A DNA stretch of 6,454 nt, taken from an uncultured Clostridia bacterium. GTDB taxonomy: Bacteria > Bacillota > Clostridia > Christensenellales > Borkfalkiaceae. Below the pieces are notes generated by a model, which had not been told where the DNA came from, did not search any database, and saw only the letters and a program-made list of their open reading frames with translations. The stretch is from the NCBI GenBank assembly GCA_946637575.1, contig CAMPBJ010000061.1, forward strand, positions 1-6,454, in the 5' to 3' direction. Positions 1-4,884 of this stretch are shown here, piece by piece. The translations under genes were made by a program, and so were the position numbers. The number at the start of each line of letters is the position of its first letter. Within the stretch, counting starts at the first letter, position 1.

Positions 1-797
1 GCGATAGGATATTCCGCACGAACGTAGAAATAGCCGTTCTGCGCGCCGATAGCGTAACCCGCGATCATCATACCTTCGATGACTGCGAGCGGGTTGCCCT
101 CTAATATCGACCTGTCCATAAACGCGCCGGGGTCGCCCTCGTCGCCGTTACAGATAACGTACTTTTCGCCCTCGGGTTGGTTGTAAGCAAACTGCCATTT
201 TCTTCCCGTCGGGAAACCTGCGCCGCCTCTGCCGCGGATACCGGCTTTAAGCACTTCGTCGATGACCGCCTGTCTGTCCATTGAAAGCGCGCGCGCAAGA
301 CCTTTGAACGCACCGTTTCCGAGACCTTCTTTTAAATCCTCGGGGTTGATGCTGCCGCAACCGTTAAGCGCGATACGCACTTGCTTTTTGTAGAACGTGA
401 TCTCGTCCTGTTTCGCGATCTTTTTGTTGGTCGCGGGATCGACGTATAAAAGTCTTTCGACTATCTCGCCCTTTTCGATATCTTTATCCATGATCTCGGT
501 AACGTCCGAGATCTTTACCATACGATACAGGGTGTCTTCGGGATAGATCTTTACGAAAGGTCCTTGGGAGCAGAAACCGAAACAACCCGCTTGATTTACG
601 GTTACCTTATCGGAAAGTCCCCTTTCCTTTATCTGTTTTTCGAACTCCGCAAGTATTTCGGCGGAGTTAGATGATAAACAACCCGTACCGCCGCAAAGCA
701 CCAAATGTCTTTTTCCGTCGTTTCCTTTGAACTTGTCCTCTAAACTTTTGGTGCAGTCGCAGGAAACTTTTTTCAATTCTTCAGCGTTTTTAATCAT
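1..797 (-). CDS. hydB: NuoF-like NADH/FMN subunit of a trimeric [FeFe]-hydrogenase (HydB), partial at left edge
   Basis: The first 265 codons of a NuoF-family protein are present; the C-terminal part lies beyond base 1. The family oxidises or reduces NAD(H) through FMN and passes electrons to iron-sulfur clusters in the cytoplasm. Residues about 30-100 form a thioredoxin-like [2Fe-2S] domain with cysteines C35, C40, C72 and C76. The flavoprotein core follows, with the FMN/NADH glycine-rich stretch GRGGAGFPTG (189-198) and NGDEGDPGAFMDR (217-229). The extra N-terminal [2Fe-2S] domain is usual in hydrogenase HydB and NADP-reducing hydrogenase subunits, and absent from complex I NuoF. The start ATG (797-795) overlaps the hydC stop as ATGA, with GGAGG about 10 bases upstream inside hydC. 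The missing part should hold the SLBB domain, the NuoF [4Fe-4S] site and probably a C-terminal 2[4Fe-4S] ferredoxin domain. A formate dehydrogenase-associated NuoF is possible; seeing hydA beyond the edge would decide. Confidence 0.9.
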   Translation of the reverse strand, partial: MIKNAEELKKVSCDCTKSLEDKFKGNDGKRHLVLCGGTGCLSSNSAEILAEFEKQIKERGLSDKVTVNQAGCFGFCSQGPFVKIYPEDTLYRMVKISDVTEIMDKDIEKGEIVERLLYVDPATNKKIAKQDEITFYKKQVRIALNGCGSINPEDLKEGLGNGAFKGLARALSMDRQAVIDEVLKAGIRGRGGAGFPTGRKWQFAYNQPEGEKYVICNGDEGDPGAFMDRSILEGNPLAVIEGMMIAGYAIGAQNGYFYVRAEYPI

Positions 798-1285
798 TTT
801 GCCGACGCCTCCATAGCCTTATATTCTTCGACGATCTTCGGAACGGCGTCAACCGAAACTTTGGGATAAACCTTTCCGTTGATGGAGACCGCGGGTGCGA
901 TACCGCACGCGCCGATGCAACGGAGCGCGTCTATCGTAAAGAGTCCGTCTGCGGTGGTTTCGCCGGCTTTGATCCCTAAAACGTCCGAGAACTTGTCGAT
1001 GACCATCTGCGCGCCTTTAACGTAGCACGCGGTACCGAGACAGCAACCTATAACGTATTTCCCCTTGGGTTTTAAGGAGAAAAACGAATAGAAAGTAACG
1101 ACTCCGTAGATCTCCGCAACCGGAATACCGGTACGGGAGGAAACGAGTTCCTGAACTTCCAACGGTATGTAACCGTATTCTTTCTGAATATCCGAAAGAA
1201 TCATCATGAGCGGTGTCTTTTCGTCGACGTATCTGTCGCAGATCTCGTTGATCTGTTTTACCGCCGCTTCACTTAAGCGAGACAT
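794..1285 (-). CDS. hydC: NuoE-like thioredoxin-fold [2Fe-2S] subunit (HydC)
   Basis: A complete 163-residue protein of the 24-kDa NADH dehydrogenase (NuoE) family, the usual length for HydC. It is a cytoplasmic electron carrier working with the NuoF-like partner. Residues 1-70 form the helical N-terminal part, including the family stretch around YGYIP (37-41) and GVVTFYSFF (61-69). The thioredoxin-like part holds the four [2Fe-2S] ligands C82, C87, C123 and C127 in the usual C-x4-C and C-x3-C arrangement (CLGTAC; CIGAC). The start is fixed by an excellent Shine-Dalgarno sequence, AAAGGAGGA at 1300-1292, about 6 bases before the ATG. It is the first gene after a strong promoter and overlaps hydB by 4 bases, so the two are very likely translationally coupled. 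The order hydC-hydB, with hydA expected next, is that of bifurcating [FeFe]-hydrogenases, where NADH and reduced ferredoxin together drive H2 formation. That role is inferred from family and order. Confidence 0.93.
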   Translation of the reverse strand: MSRLSEAAVKQINEICDRYVDEKTPLMMILSDIQKEYGYIPLEVQELVSSRTGIPVAEIYGVVTFYSFFSLKPKGKYVIGCCLGTACYVKGAQMVIDKFSDVLGIKAGETTADGLFTIDALRCIGACGIAPAVSINGKVYPKVSVDAVPKIVEEYKAMEASAK

Positions 1286-1320
1286 TTAAAGTCCTCCTTT
1301 GGTAGATAAGTAATAATATT

Positions 1321-1349
1321 AGTATAAACCTTTGTTCTGACCTTGTCAA
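1321..1349 (-). promoter_or_regulatory. Sigma-A-type promoter of the hydCB operon
   Basis: Reading the minus strand, a perfect -35 box TTGACA (1349-1344) is followed by a 17-base spacer and TATACT (1326-1321), which matches the -10 consensus at five of six positions. An A/T-rich stretch (about 1352-1364) lies just upstream of the -35 and could act as an UP element. Transcription should start near 1314, giving a leader of about 30 bases that contains the strong AAAGGAGGA ribosome site of hydC. I see no Rex-like TTGTTAA/TTAACAA operator near it. Confidence 0.85.
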
Positions 1350-1381
1350 ACGAAAAATTTATAGAAGCCCCGACAAACCAT

Positions 1382-1398
1382 AATTATTTCTTATAATT
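1382..1398. repeat. Small AT-only inverted repeat between the LysM gene and the hyd promoter
   Basis: AATTAT, a 5-base spacer TTCTT, and ATAATT form a perfect 6-bp inverted repeat in the 139-base gap between the LysM gene stop and hydC. It lies about 33 bases upstream of the hyd -35 box. It contains no G or C in the arms, so it is too weak for a terminator. It could be a protein-binding site or chance in AT-rich DNA. No other terminator for the LysM gene is visible, so its transcript may read into hydCB. Confidence 0.25.
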
Positions 1399-1424
1399 TG
1401 CCTGTTTTTTGGTGTAAAACGCGG

Positions 1425-1703
1425 TCAAATCCTTAAAACCAGCCCGTAAAAAAGGTATAAAACCCCGTTTGACTTCAATACTTCGTCGGCGGGTATTCCG
1501 AACTTTTCCGAAACGTCCTTTGCCGTTTCGTGCGGTAAAACCGGGTACGCGTTATCCTTCGGGGTAATAAACAGCACGTCGCCTTCTCTTATCTCGCCTT
1601 TAAGGGCGTTTTCTTCTATAAGGTCGCGCGTCGGAACGCAAAACCTGTTTGAAAGGGAAATAACGCAGTCGCCCTCTTGCACTCTATAAAAAAAGTTTTT
1701 CAT
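1425..1703 (-). CDS. Small protein of two LysM motifs without a signal peptide
   Basis: A 92-residue protein that consists almost entirely of two LysM-type motifs. LysM binds N-acetylglucosamine-containing glycans such as peptidoglycan. The first spans about residues 5-46 (FYRVQEGDCVISLSNRF opening, EGDVLFI closing). The second spans about 53-92 (YPVLPHETAKDVSEKFGIP opening, GLVLRI closing at the C-terminus). No signal peptide, membrane helix or catalytic domain is visible. I chose ATG 1703-1701 because it begins directly before the first motif. An upstream in-frame TTG at 1751 would add 16 residues, but has no ribosome site. The chosen ATG also lacks a clear one, and a TATAAT (1715-1710) lies just 6 bases upstream, so the message could be nearly leaderless. 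It is divergent from the flippase gene. A cytoplasmic or forespore location is possible; the function is unknown. The LysM match is confident, the start less so. Confidence 0.75.
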   Translation of the reverse strand: MKNFFYRVQEGDCVISLSNRFCVPTRDLIEENALKGEIREGDVLFITPKDNAYPVLPHETAKDVSEKFGIPADEVLKSNGVLYLFYGLVLRI

Positions 1704-1708
1704 ACCGT

Positions 1709-1738
1709 TATTATATTTAGTAAGGATCGCGAATAGAA
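1709..1738. promoter_or_regulatory. Possible divergent promoter region, LysM gene / flippase gene
   Basis: The short sequence at 1709-1715 reads TATTAT on the plus strand (1709-1714) and TATAAT on the minus strand (1715-1710), so it could serve as a -10 box in both directions. The minus strand has only a poor -35 (TTCTAT, 1738-1733, 17-base spacer), and no good plus-strand -35 is present at 16-18 bases. From the plus-strand box, transcription would start near 1721, about 50 bases before the flippase GTG. This is a weak call from the -10 element alone. Confidence 0.35.
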
Positions 1739-1769
1739 TAAGCGTAGACAAAAGGATTACGGAGAGTAC

Positions 1770-3314
1770 GTGCAGAAGTTTTTTAAGACGGTGGCGGTCG
1801 TAACCGCCTTTTCGGTGATAGAGAAGTTTTTGGGTTTTTTATACCGCGTCTACCTTTCGCGCTCGATCGGTGCGGAGGGCGTGGGGCTGTATCAGGTCGC
1901 GCTGTCCGTGTTCGCGCTGCTTTTGACCCTGTCCTGCTCCGGAACGCCGGTAACCGTTTCGCGCTTTATCACAAAATACCGCGCGGAAGGGAAAAAGGAA
2001 AAAATACATAAAATCGTTTCCGCGGGGATAATCGTTTCTTTTTCGGTCGCGGTCCTGCTCTGCGCCCTTTTCTTTGCGCTTAAAGACAACTTAAACTTTC
2101 TTTTCTCGGACGTAAGGACGAAGAGAATATTTATCGTCGTACTTCCGGGGCTTATTTTTACGTCGGTGTACGCCGTCTTAAAGGGGGTGTTCTGGGGCAA
2201 CAAATCCTTTCTGCCGTACAGCGTGCTGGAACTTTTAGAAGAAGTCTGCATGATAATAACGGGCGTCGCGCTCATTATCCCCGTAACAGACGCGTATGCG
2301 GGCGCATATCGGGCGGGAATCGCCGTTTTAGTATCCTACGTTTTTTCATTTCTGTTATCGGTTGCGTACTTCTTTTTTAAGGGCGGAAGGCTCGTTCCCC
2401 CGAAGGAAGAGTTAAAGCCCCTTCTTCTTTCCGCAACGCCCGTAACCGCCATGCGCACGGTAAACTCGCTTGCCGTCTCGCTCGTGTCCGTGATACTTCC
2501 CATGCGGCTTTTAGCCGCGGGGTACACCGAATCGCAGGCGATGACGGTGTTCGGCTCGGCGGTGGGAGAGGCGATCCCGCTTCTTTTTATTCCCACCACC
2601 CTTATCGGCTCGTTTACCTTGGTATTAGTGCCGGAGATCTCCGAAAACTTTTACAAAAAGAACTACGCCGTCTTAAAAGCGGACGTTGAAAGGTCGCTTA
2701 AATTTTCAACCGCGTTCGCGACGCTATTCGTCCCTATATTCTGCGTATGCGGAGAAGAGATCGGCGTACTTATCTTCGGAAGCGCGCTTTGCGGGGAGTA
2801 TCTGTCCGCGTCCGCGTTCCTTATGATCTTTATGAATATATCGAGCATATCGACGAGTATTTTAAACTCGGTGGGGTTCGAGAACAAGACGATGCTGTTT
2901 TTTATCGTCTCTTCGGTCTTTATGCTCGTTTCGACCTGGGTGTTACCGCAATTTATCGGGGTGTACGCGCTCCTTGTCGGCTTTACGTTCGTGTACGGAC
3001 TAACGAGCCTCTTAAACCTTTTACTTCTCGAAAAAAAGTGCGGCATAAAGCCGAAGTACAAAGCGCACTTATTAAAAACGGTGCTTGCGGCGATCCCGTC
3101 CGTACTTTTCGGGCTTATGGTCGAAAAGATGCTGATAAAAGTTTTCGGCACGTTTTTGACTTTTCTTTTCACCTCTATGCTTTGCGGCGCGTTTACGCTC
3201 GCGCTGTTTTTCGGTTTCGGGGTGATAGATATCGGATTTATTTTCGGTAGGATAAAGAAAAAAGACGGCAAGCGCCGTCTTAAAAAACTTAAACCGGTAA
3301 AGACTAAAAATTAA
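1770..3314 (+). CDS. SpoVB-like polysaccharide/lipid-linked sugar flippase (MOP superfamily)
   Basis: A 514-residue, very hydrophobic protein with many membrane helices, the length expected for SpoVB/MurJ-type flippases (about 500-550 residues, 14 helices). These move lipid-linked sugar precursors across the membrane; SpoVB itself serves spore cortex formation. Family signs are the N-terminal FLGFLYRVYLSRSIGAEGVG (residues 20-39), GTPVTVSRF near residue 58, and the KGVFWGNKSFLPYSVLELLEE stretch from residue 138, which matches the family's helix 4-5 region. The C-terminus is a lysine/arginine-rich cytoplasmic tail (about 494-514). The start is GTG at 1770, with GGAGAG at 1761-1766 as ribosome site. 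The gene is divergent from the two-LysM protein and converges on folT, overlapping its end by 11 bases. The minus-strand folT terminator is embedded in the tail codons. It could be a SpoVB paralogue serving wall or exopolysaccharide synthesis rather than sporulation; no other sporulation gene is in view. Confidence 0.85.
   Translation: MQKFFKTVAVVTAFSVIEKFLGFLYRVYLSRSIGAEGVGLYQVALSVFALLLTLSCSGTPVTVSRFITKYRAEGKKEKIHKIVSAGIIVSFSVAVLLCALFFALKDNLNFLFSDVRTKRIFIVVLPGLIFTSVYAVLKGVFWGNKSFLPYSVLELLEEVCMIITGVALIIPVTDAYAGAYRAGIAVLVSYVFSFLLSVAYFFFKGGRLVPPKEELKPLLLSATPVTAMRTVNSLAVSLVSVILPMRLLAAGYTESQAMTVFGSAVGEAIPLLFIPTTLIGSFTLVLVPEISENFYKKNYAVLKADVERSLKFSTAFATLFVPIFCVCGEEIGVLIFGSALCGEYLSASAFLMIFMNISSISTSILNSVGFENKTMLFFIVSSVFMLVSTWVLPQFIGVYALLVGFTFVYGLTSLLNLLLLEKKCGIKPKYKAHLLKTVLAAIPSVLFGLMVEKMLIKVFGTFLTFLFTSMLCGAFTLALFFGFGVIDIGFIFGRIKKKDGKRRLKKLKPVKTKN
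3258..3281 (-). terminator. Intrinsic terminator of folT, inside the 3' end of the flippase gene
   Basis: Reading the minus strand, AAGACGGC (3281-3274), a GCTT loop and GCCGTCTT (3269-3262) form a perfect 8-bp stem. It runs into an unbroken run of six T (3263-3258) and a further T-rich stretch. It lies about 23 bases after the folT stop (3304). On the plus strand the same hairpin is followed by A, not T, so it should not stop the flippase transcript. On the plus strand it encodes part of the lysine-rich flippase tail. Confidence 0.85.
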
Positions 3315-3966
3315 ACTTGTCTTTCGGCAGAATTTTGGGAAGTATCGCGATAAGCCCGCAACAGATGACGCAGTTTACCGCGACAACTGCAAGTTTTAAC
3401 GGAAGAGTAGGCAGTAAAATCTCCAACGTGTATCTAGTCGGGTACATCAAACAGAAACCGAATACGTTTACCCCCGCCGAGATAAGAATAAAGCCGATTA
3501 AAAAGGATATAACGGTTTTTAGGTACGGGTTGCCTTTAAAGTAAGAAAACGCGATTCCCGGAATAAGCCCCCAAAGCCCCGTGCCTATACCGATTATGGG
3601 GTTATACGGTCCGTGCGGATTAACGATCGCGCCTAAAAGGTCGCCCATAAAACAGACGGCGAATCCGAATCCCCCGCCCAACAGATAACCGGTAGTAAGA
3701 CCGACGGTCGCGACGAGAGAGATCTGGAACTCGTCGCTTATTTTAACGTCGAACACGTTAGCGACGACCGCAAGCGCGGTTAAAACGGCGGTGTATGTTA
3801 TTTTTTGGGTTTTGGAAAGGCTGTTTCTTTTCGGTTGTTTTTTCAAAAAGAAAAACGTGGCAAGGATAACAAAAAAAACCGCGAGCACGACGTAATAATA
3901 CCAACGCGAAACGACGGTTTTAAAAATCTCCGCAAAATCGAAAGCGGACGTAAGCAAATTTCCCAT
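3304..3966 (-). CDS. folT: ECF transporter S component, folate-type (FolT)
   Basis: A 220-residue integral membrane protein of the ECF S-component type. It captures folate outside the cell and works with a shared energising module (EcfT and two ATPases) that is not encoded here. The S-component core spans about residues 53-215 with five to six helices. It shows the family region GGGFGFAVCFMGDLLG (97-112) and PHGPYNPIIGIGTGLWG (117-133). Substrate assignment rests mainly on the THF riboswitch directly upstream, which elsewhere controls folT and folate-synthesis genes. Residues 1-50 are an extension carrying one additional helix (about 24-41), followed by a basic linker (KKQPKR). The start ATG 3966-3964 is fixed by AAGGGAGA at 3981-3974, 7 bases away, so the extension looks real. 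The gene ends in a convergent 11-base overlap with the flippase gene, and its terminator lies within that gene. Confidence 0.85.
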   Translation of the reverse strand: MGNLLTSAFDFAEIFKTVVSRWYYYVVLAVFFVILATFFFLKKQPKRNSLSKTQKITYTAVLTALAVVANVFDVKISDEFQISLVATVGLTTGYLLGGGFGFAVCFMGDLLGAIVNPHGPYNPIIGIGTGLWGLIPGIAFSYFKGNPYLKTVISFLIGFILISAGVNVFGFCLMYPTRYTLEILLPTLPLKLAVVAVNCVICCGLIAILPKILPKDKFNF

Positions 3967-3997
3967 AAAAAAATCTCCCTTAAAAAAATTAGAGAGA
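3967..3997 (-). promoter_or_regulatory. Expression platform of the THF riboswitch: Shine-Dalgarno-sequestering hairpin
   Basis: In the folT leader, UCUCUCU (3997-3991) can pair over 7 bp with AGGGAGA (3980-3974), which is the folT Shine-Dalgarno sequence itself. One pair is G-U and the loop is 10 bases. Two G-U pairs could extend the stem outward. The hairpin is followed by seven U (3973-3967) and then directly by the AUG, so it might also stop transcription. The left arm includes CUCUA (3994-3990), which is complementary to UAGAG (4122-4118) in the 5' strand of aptamer helix P1. This offers an alternative fold that frees the ribosome site. The simplest model is off with ligand: P1 closed, hairpin formed, translation blocked. 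Confidence 0.7.
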
Positions 3998-4028
3998 CCG
4001 ATAATATTTTGCGAAAAAACGCATTATA

Positions 4029-4123
4029 ATAGCGGACGCGCCCCGACACCGCAAGAGAAGAACTCTTTTCGTTTGCAAACGACATCCCATTTTGCAACAC
4101 TTTACGCGTCAAAGCTACTCTAT
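4029..4123 (-). promoter_or_regulatory. Tetrahydrofolate (THF) riboswitch aptamer
   Basis: The 95-base minus-strand segment carries the conserved parts of the THF riboswitch in order: GAGUAG, GCGUAAAGUG, UGGGAUGUCG, ACGAA, GCGGUG and CCGCU. The helices can be drawn. P1 is AUAG (4123-4120) with CUAU (4032-4029). P2 is GCUUUGAC with GUCGGGGC, 8 bp with three adjacent G-U pairs. P3 is UUGCAAA with UUUGCAA around the conserved loop. P4 is AAGAG with CUCUU around UUCUU. The long-range pseudoknot is GGAUG in the P3 loop with CGUCC just before the 3' side of P1. The helices keep pairing although their bases differ from the THF aptamers I know, which supports a real fold. It binds reduced folates and normally lowers expression of the downstream folate gene. 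The next gene is a folate-type ECF S component, fitting this role exactly. Confidence 0.95.
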
Positions 4124-4129
4124 GGGATT

Positions 4130-4158
4130 ATAATAACAAAAAACGTCGGCGTTGTCAA
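4130..4158 (-). promoter_or_regulatory. Sigma-A-type promoter of the riboswitch-folT unit
   Basis: On the minus strand a perfect TTGACA (4158-4153), a 17-base spacer and TATTAT (4135-4130, five of six consensus bases) are seen, with TG one base upstream of the -10 (extended -10, TGTTATTAT). The expected start of transcription is near 4123, at the first base of aptamer helix P1, so the RNA would carry almost nothing before the riboswitch. An overlapping TATAAT (4132-4127) would need a 20-base spacer and is less likely. Confidence 0.85.
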
Positions 4159-4181
4159 CGATAGGCGCATAAAAAGGGCGG

Positions 4182-4204
4182 GCATACTCAAAATAAGAGT
4201 ATGC
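4182..4204. repeat. Perfect 8-bp inverted repeat covering the DUF421 start codon
   Basis: GCATACTC (4182-4189), a 7-base spacer AAAATAA, and GAGTATGC (4197-4204) form a perfect inverted repeat. Two further G-U pairs are possible in RNA (4181/4205 and 4180/4206). The start codon ATG (4201-4203) sits in the right arm. In the plus-strand message the folded stem would bury the start codon; as DNA it could instead be a repressor site. A T-rich stretch follows, so it also faintly resembles a terminator. No Shine-Dalgarno sequence lies at normal distance from the ATG. Confidence 0.6.
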
Positions 4205-4884
4205 TTATTATATTTTTAAGGACGCTTATCACCTACTTTACGCTTATCGTGGTGATAAGGCTAATGGGCAAAAGACAGATAGGCGAAATGCAACCGTTCG
4301 AGTTTATCGTAACCTTAATTATCGCCGACCTTGCGTGCGTGCCTATGTCTGACGTGTCTATTCCGCTGTTATACGGTATCGTTTCTATCCTTGCGCTGTT
4401 TTTGATCCATCAGGTACTTTCCTTAATCGAGCAAAAGAGCCTTATCGTAAAAAAGGTGATCTCCGGGAAACCGAGTCTTGTGATAAATAAAGACGGGGTG
4501 GATCTAAAGGAATTAAAGAAGAACAATATCGGGGTGGAAGACCTTCTCGAATCCATGCGGACGGCGGGATATTTTTCGCTCGACGAAGTGGATTACGCGA
4601 TATTCGAGTCGAACGGCAAGTTTTCCGCGATGGAAAGCGAGAAAAGGCAGAAAGGCAACTCCCTTCCCCTGCTTTTGATCGACGACGGCAGGATCGTAAA
4701 GCGAAATTTGGGGATCATAAAGACGAGCGAAAGCGACATAAAGGACTTTCTTAAAACGGAGAACGGCAAAGTGCGTTCGGTCGAAGTATTGACGGTGGAC
4801 GGAAACGGGCGCGCTTATATAAAAGAACGGAAGAGAAAGTATCGGATCGGCAACTTTAAGATAGGAGAAAACGTAGCGTGGTAA
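4201..4884 (+). CDS. DUF421 (YetF-like) membrane protein
   Basis: A 227-residue protein of the DUF421/YetF family, close to the usual length. The N-terminal membrane part has a helix at about 3-20, the family signature RLMGKRQIGEMQPFEFIVT (20-38), and hydrophobic segments at about 36-49 and 54-76. The cytoplasmic part holds the conserved stretch LLESMRTAGYFSLDEVDYAI (115-134) and a second segment near 158-180 (LPLLLIDDGRIVKRNLG) typical of the C-terminal YetF domain. The biochemical role of the family is not established. The ATG at 4201 is the first possible start after an in-frame stop at 4162, and it preserves the first helix and normal family length, so it is likely right. It has no good ribosome site and lies in an inverted repeat. 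It overlaps the downstream DUF4363 gene by 7 bases, forming a two-gene unit. No convincing plus-strand promoter is visible apart from a lone TATAAT at 4129-4134. Confidence 0.88.
   Translation: MLIIFLRTLITYFTLIVVIRLMGKRQIGEMQPFEFIVTLIIADLACVPMSDVSIPLLYGIVSILALFLIHQVLSLIEQKSLIVKKVISGKPSLVINKDGVDLKELKKNNIGVEDLLESMRTAGYFSLDEVDYAIFESNGKFSAMESEKRQKGNSLPLLLIDDGRIVKRNLGIIKTSESDIKDFLKTENGKVRSVEVLTVDGNGRAYIKERKRKYRIGNFKIGENVAW

Noticed and set aside
1286..1424. Rex or other redox-regulator operator upstream of hydCB
   Set aside because: No TTGTTAA/TTAACAA-like inverted repeat is present; the only repeat is the short AT-only one at 1382-1398.
1704..1751. TTG start at 1751 extending the LysM protein by 16 residues with a short hydrophobic stretch
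   Set aside because: There is no ribosome site before it, the hydrophobic stretch is too short for a signal peptide, and the LysM motif begins right after the internal ATG.
2663..3271. A 202-codon open frame on the minus strand and a 167-codon frame on the plus strand within the flippase gene
   Set aside because: Both are shadows of the flippase frame, without ribosome sites or family resemblance; one is rich in arginine and tyrosine as expected from a shifted frame.
4014..4034. Possible terminator in the folT leader: CGC (4034-4032) with GCG (4022-4020) before six U, or the UGCG-U6-CGCA hairpin (4023-4010)
   Set aside because: The first has only three G-C pairs plus a bulge; in the second the U run is in the loop, not after the stem. 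Both are much weaker than the ribosome-site hairpin downstream.
3843..4112. An 89-codon minus-strand open frame spanning the folT leader and 5' end
   Set aside because: It runs through the THF aptamer and overlaps folT in another frame, with no ribosome site; the RNA structure explains the sequence better.
4084..4128. AUCCCAU/AUGGGAU complementarity (minus strand) as a 7-bp helix at the start of the folT leader
   Set aside because: The 3' arm is the conserved P3 loop of the THF aptamer, needed for the pseudoknot. Most of the 5' arm lies upstream of the predicted transcription start (about 4123), so it is probably not in the RNA.
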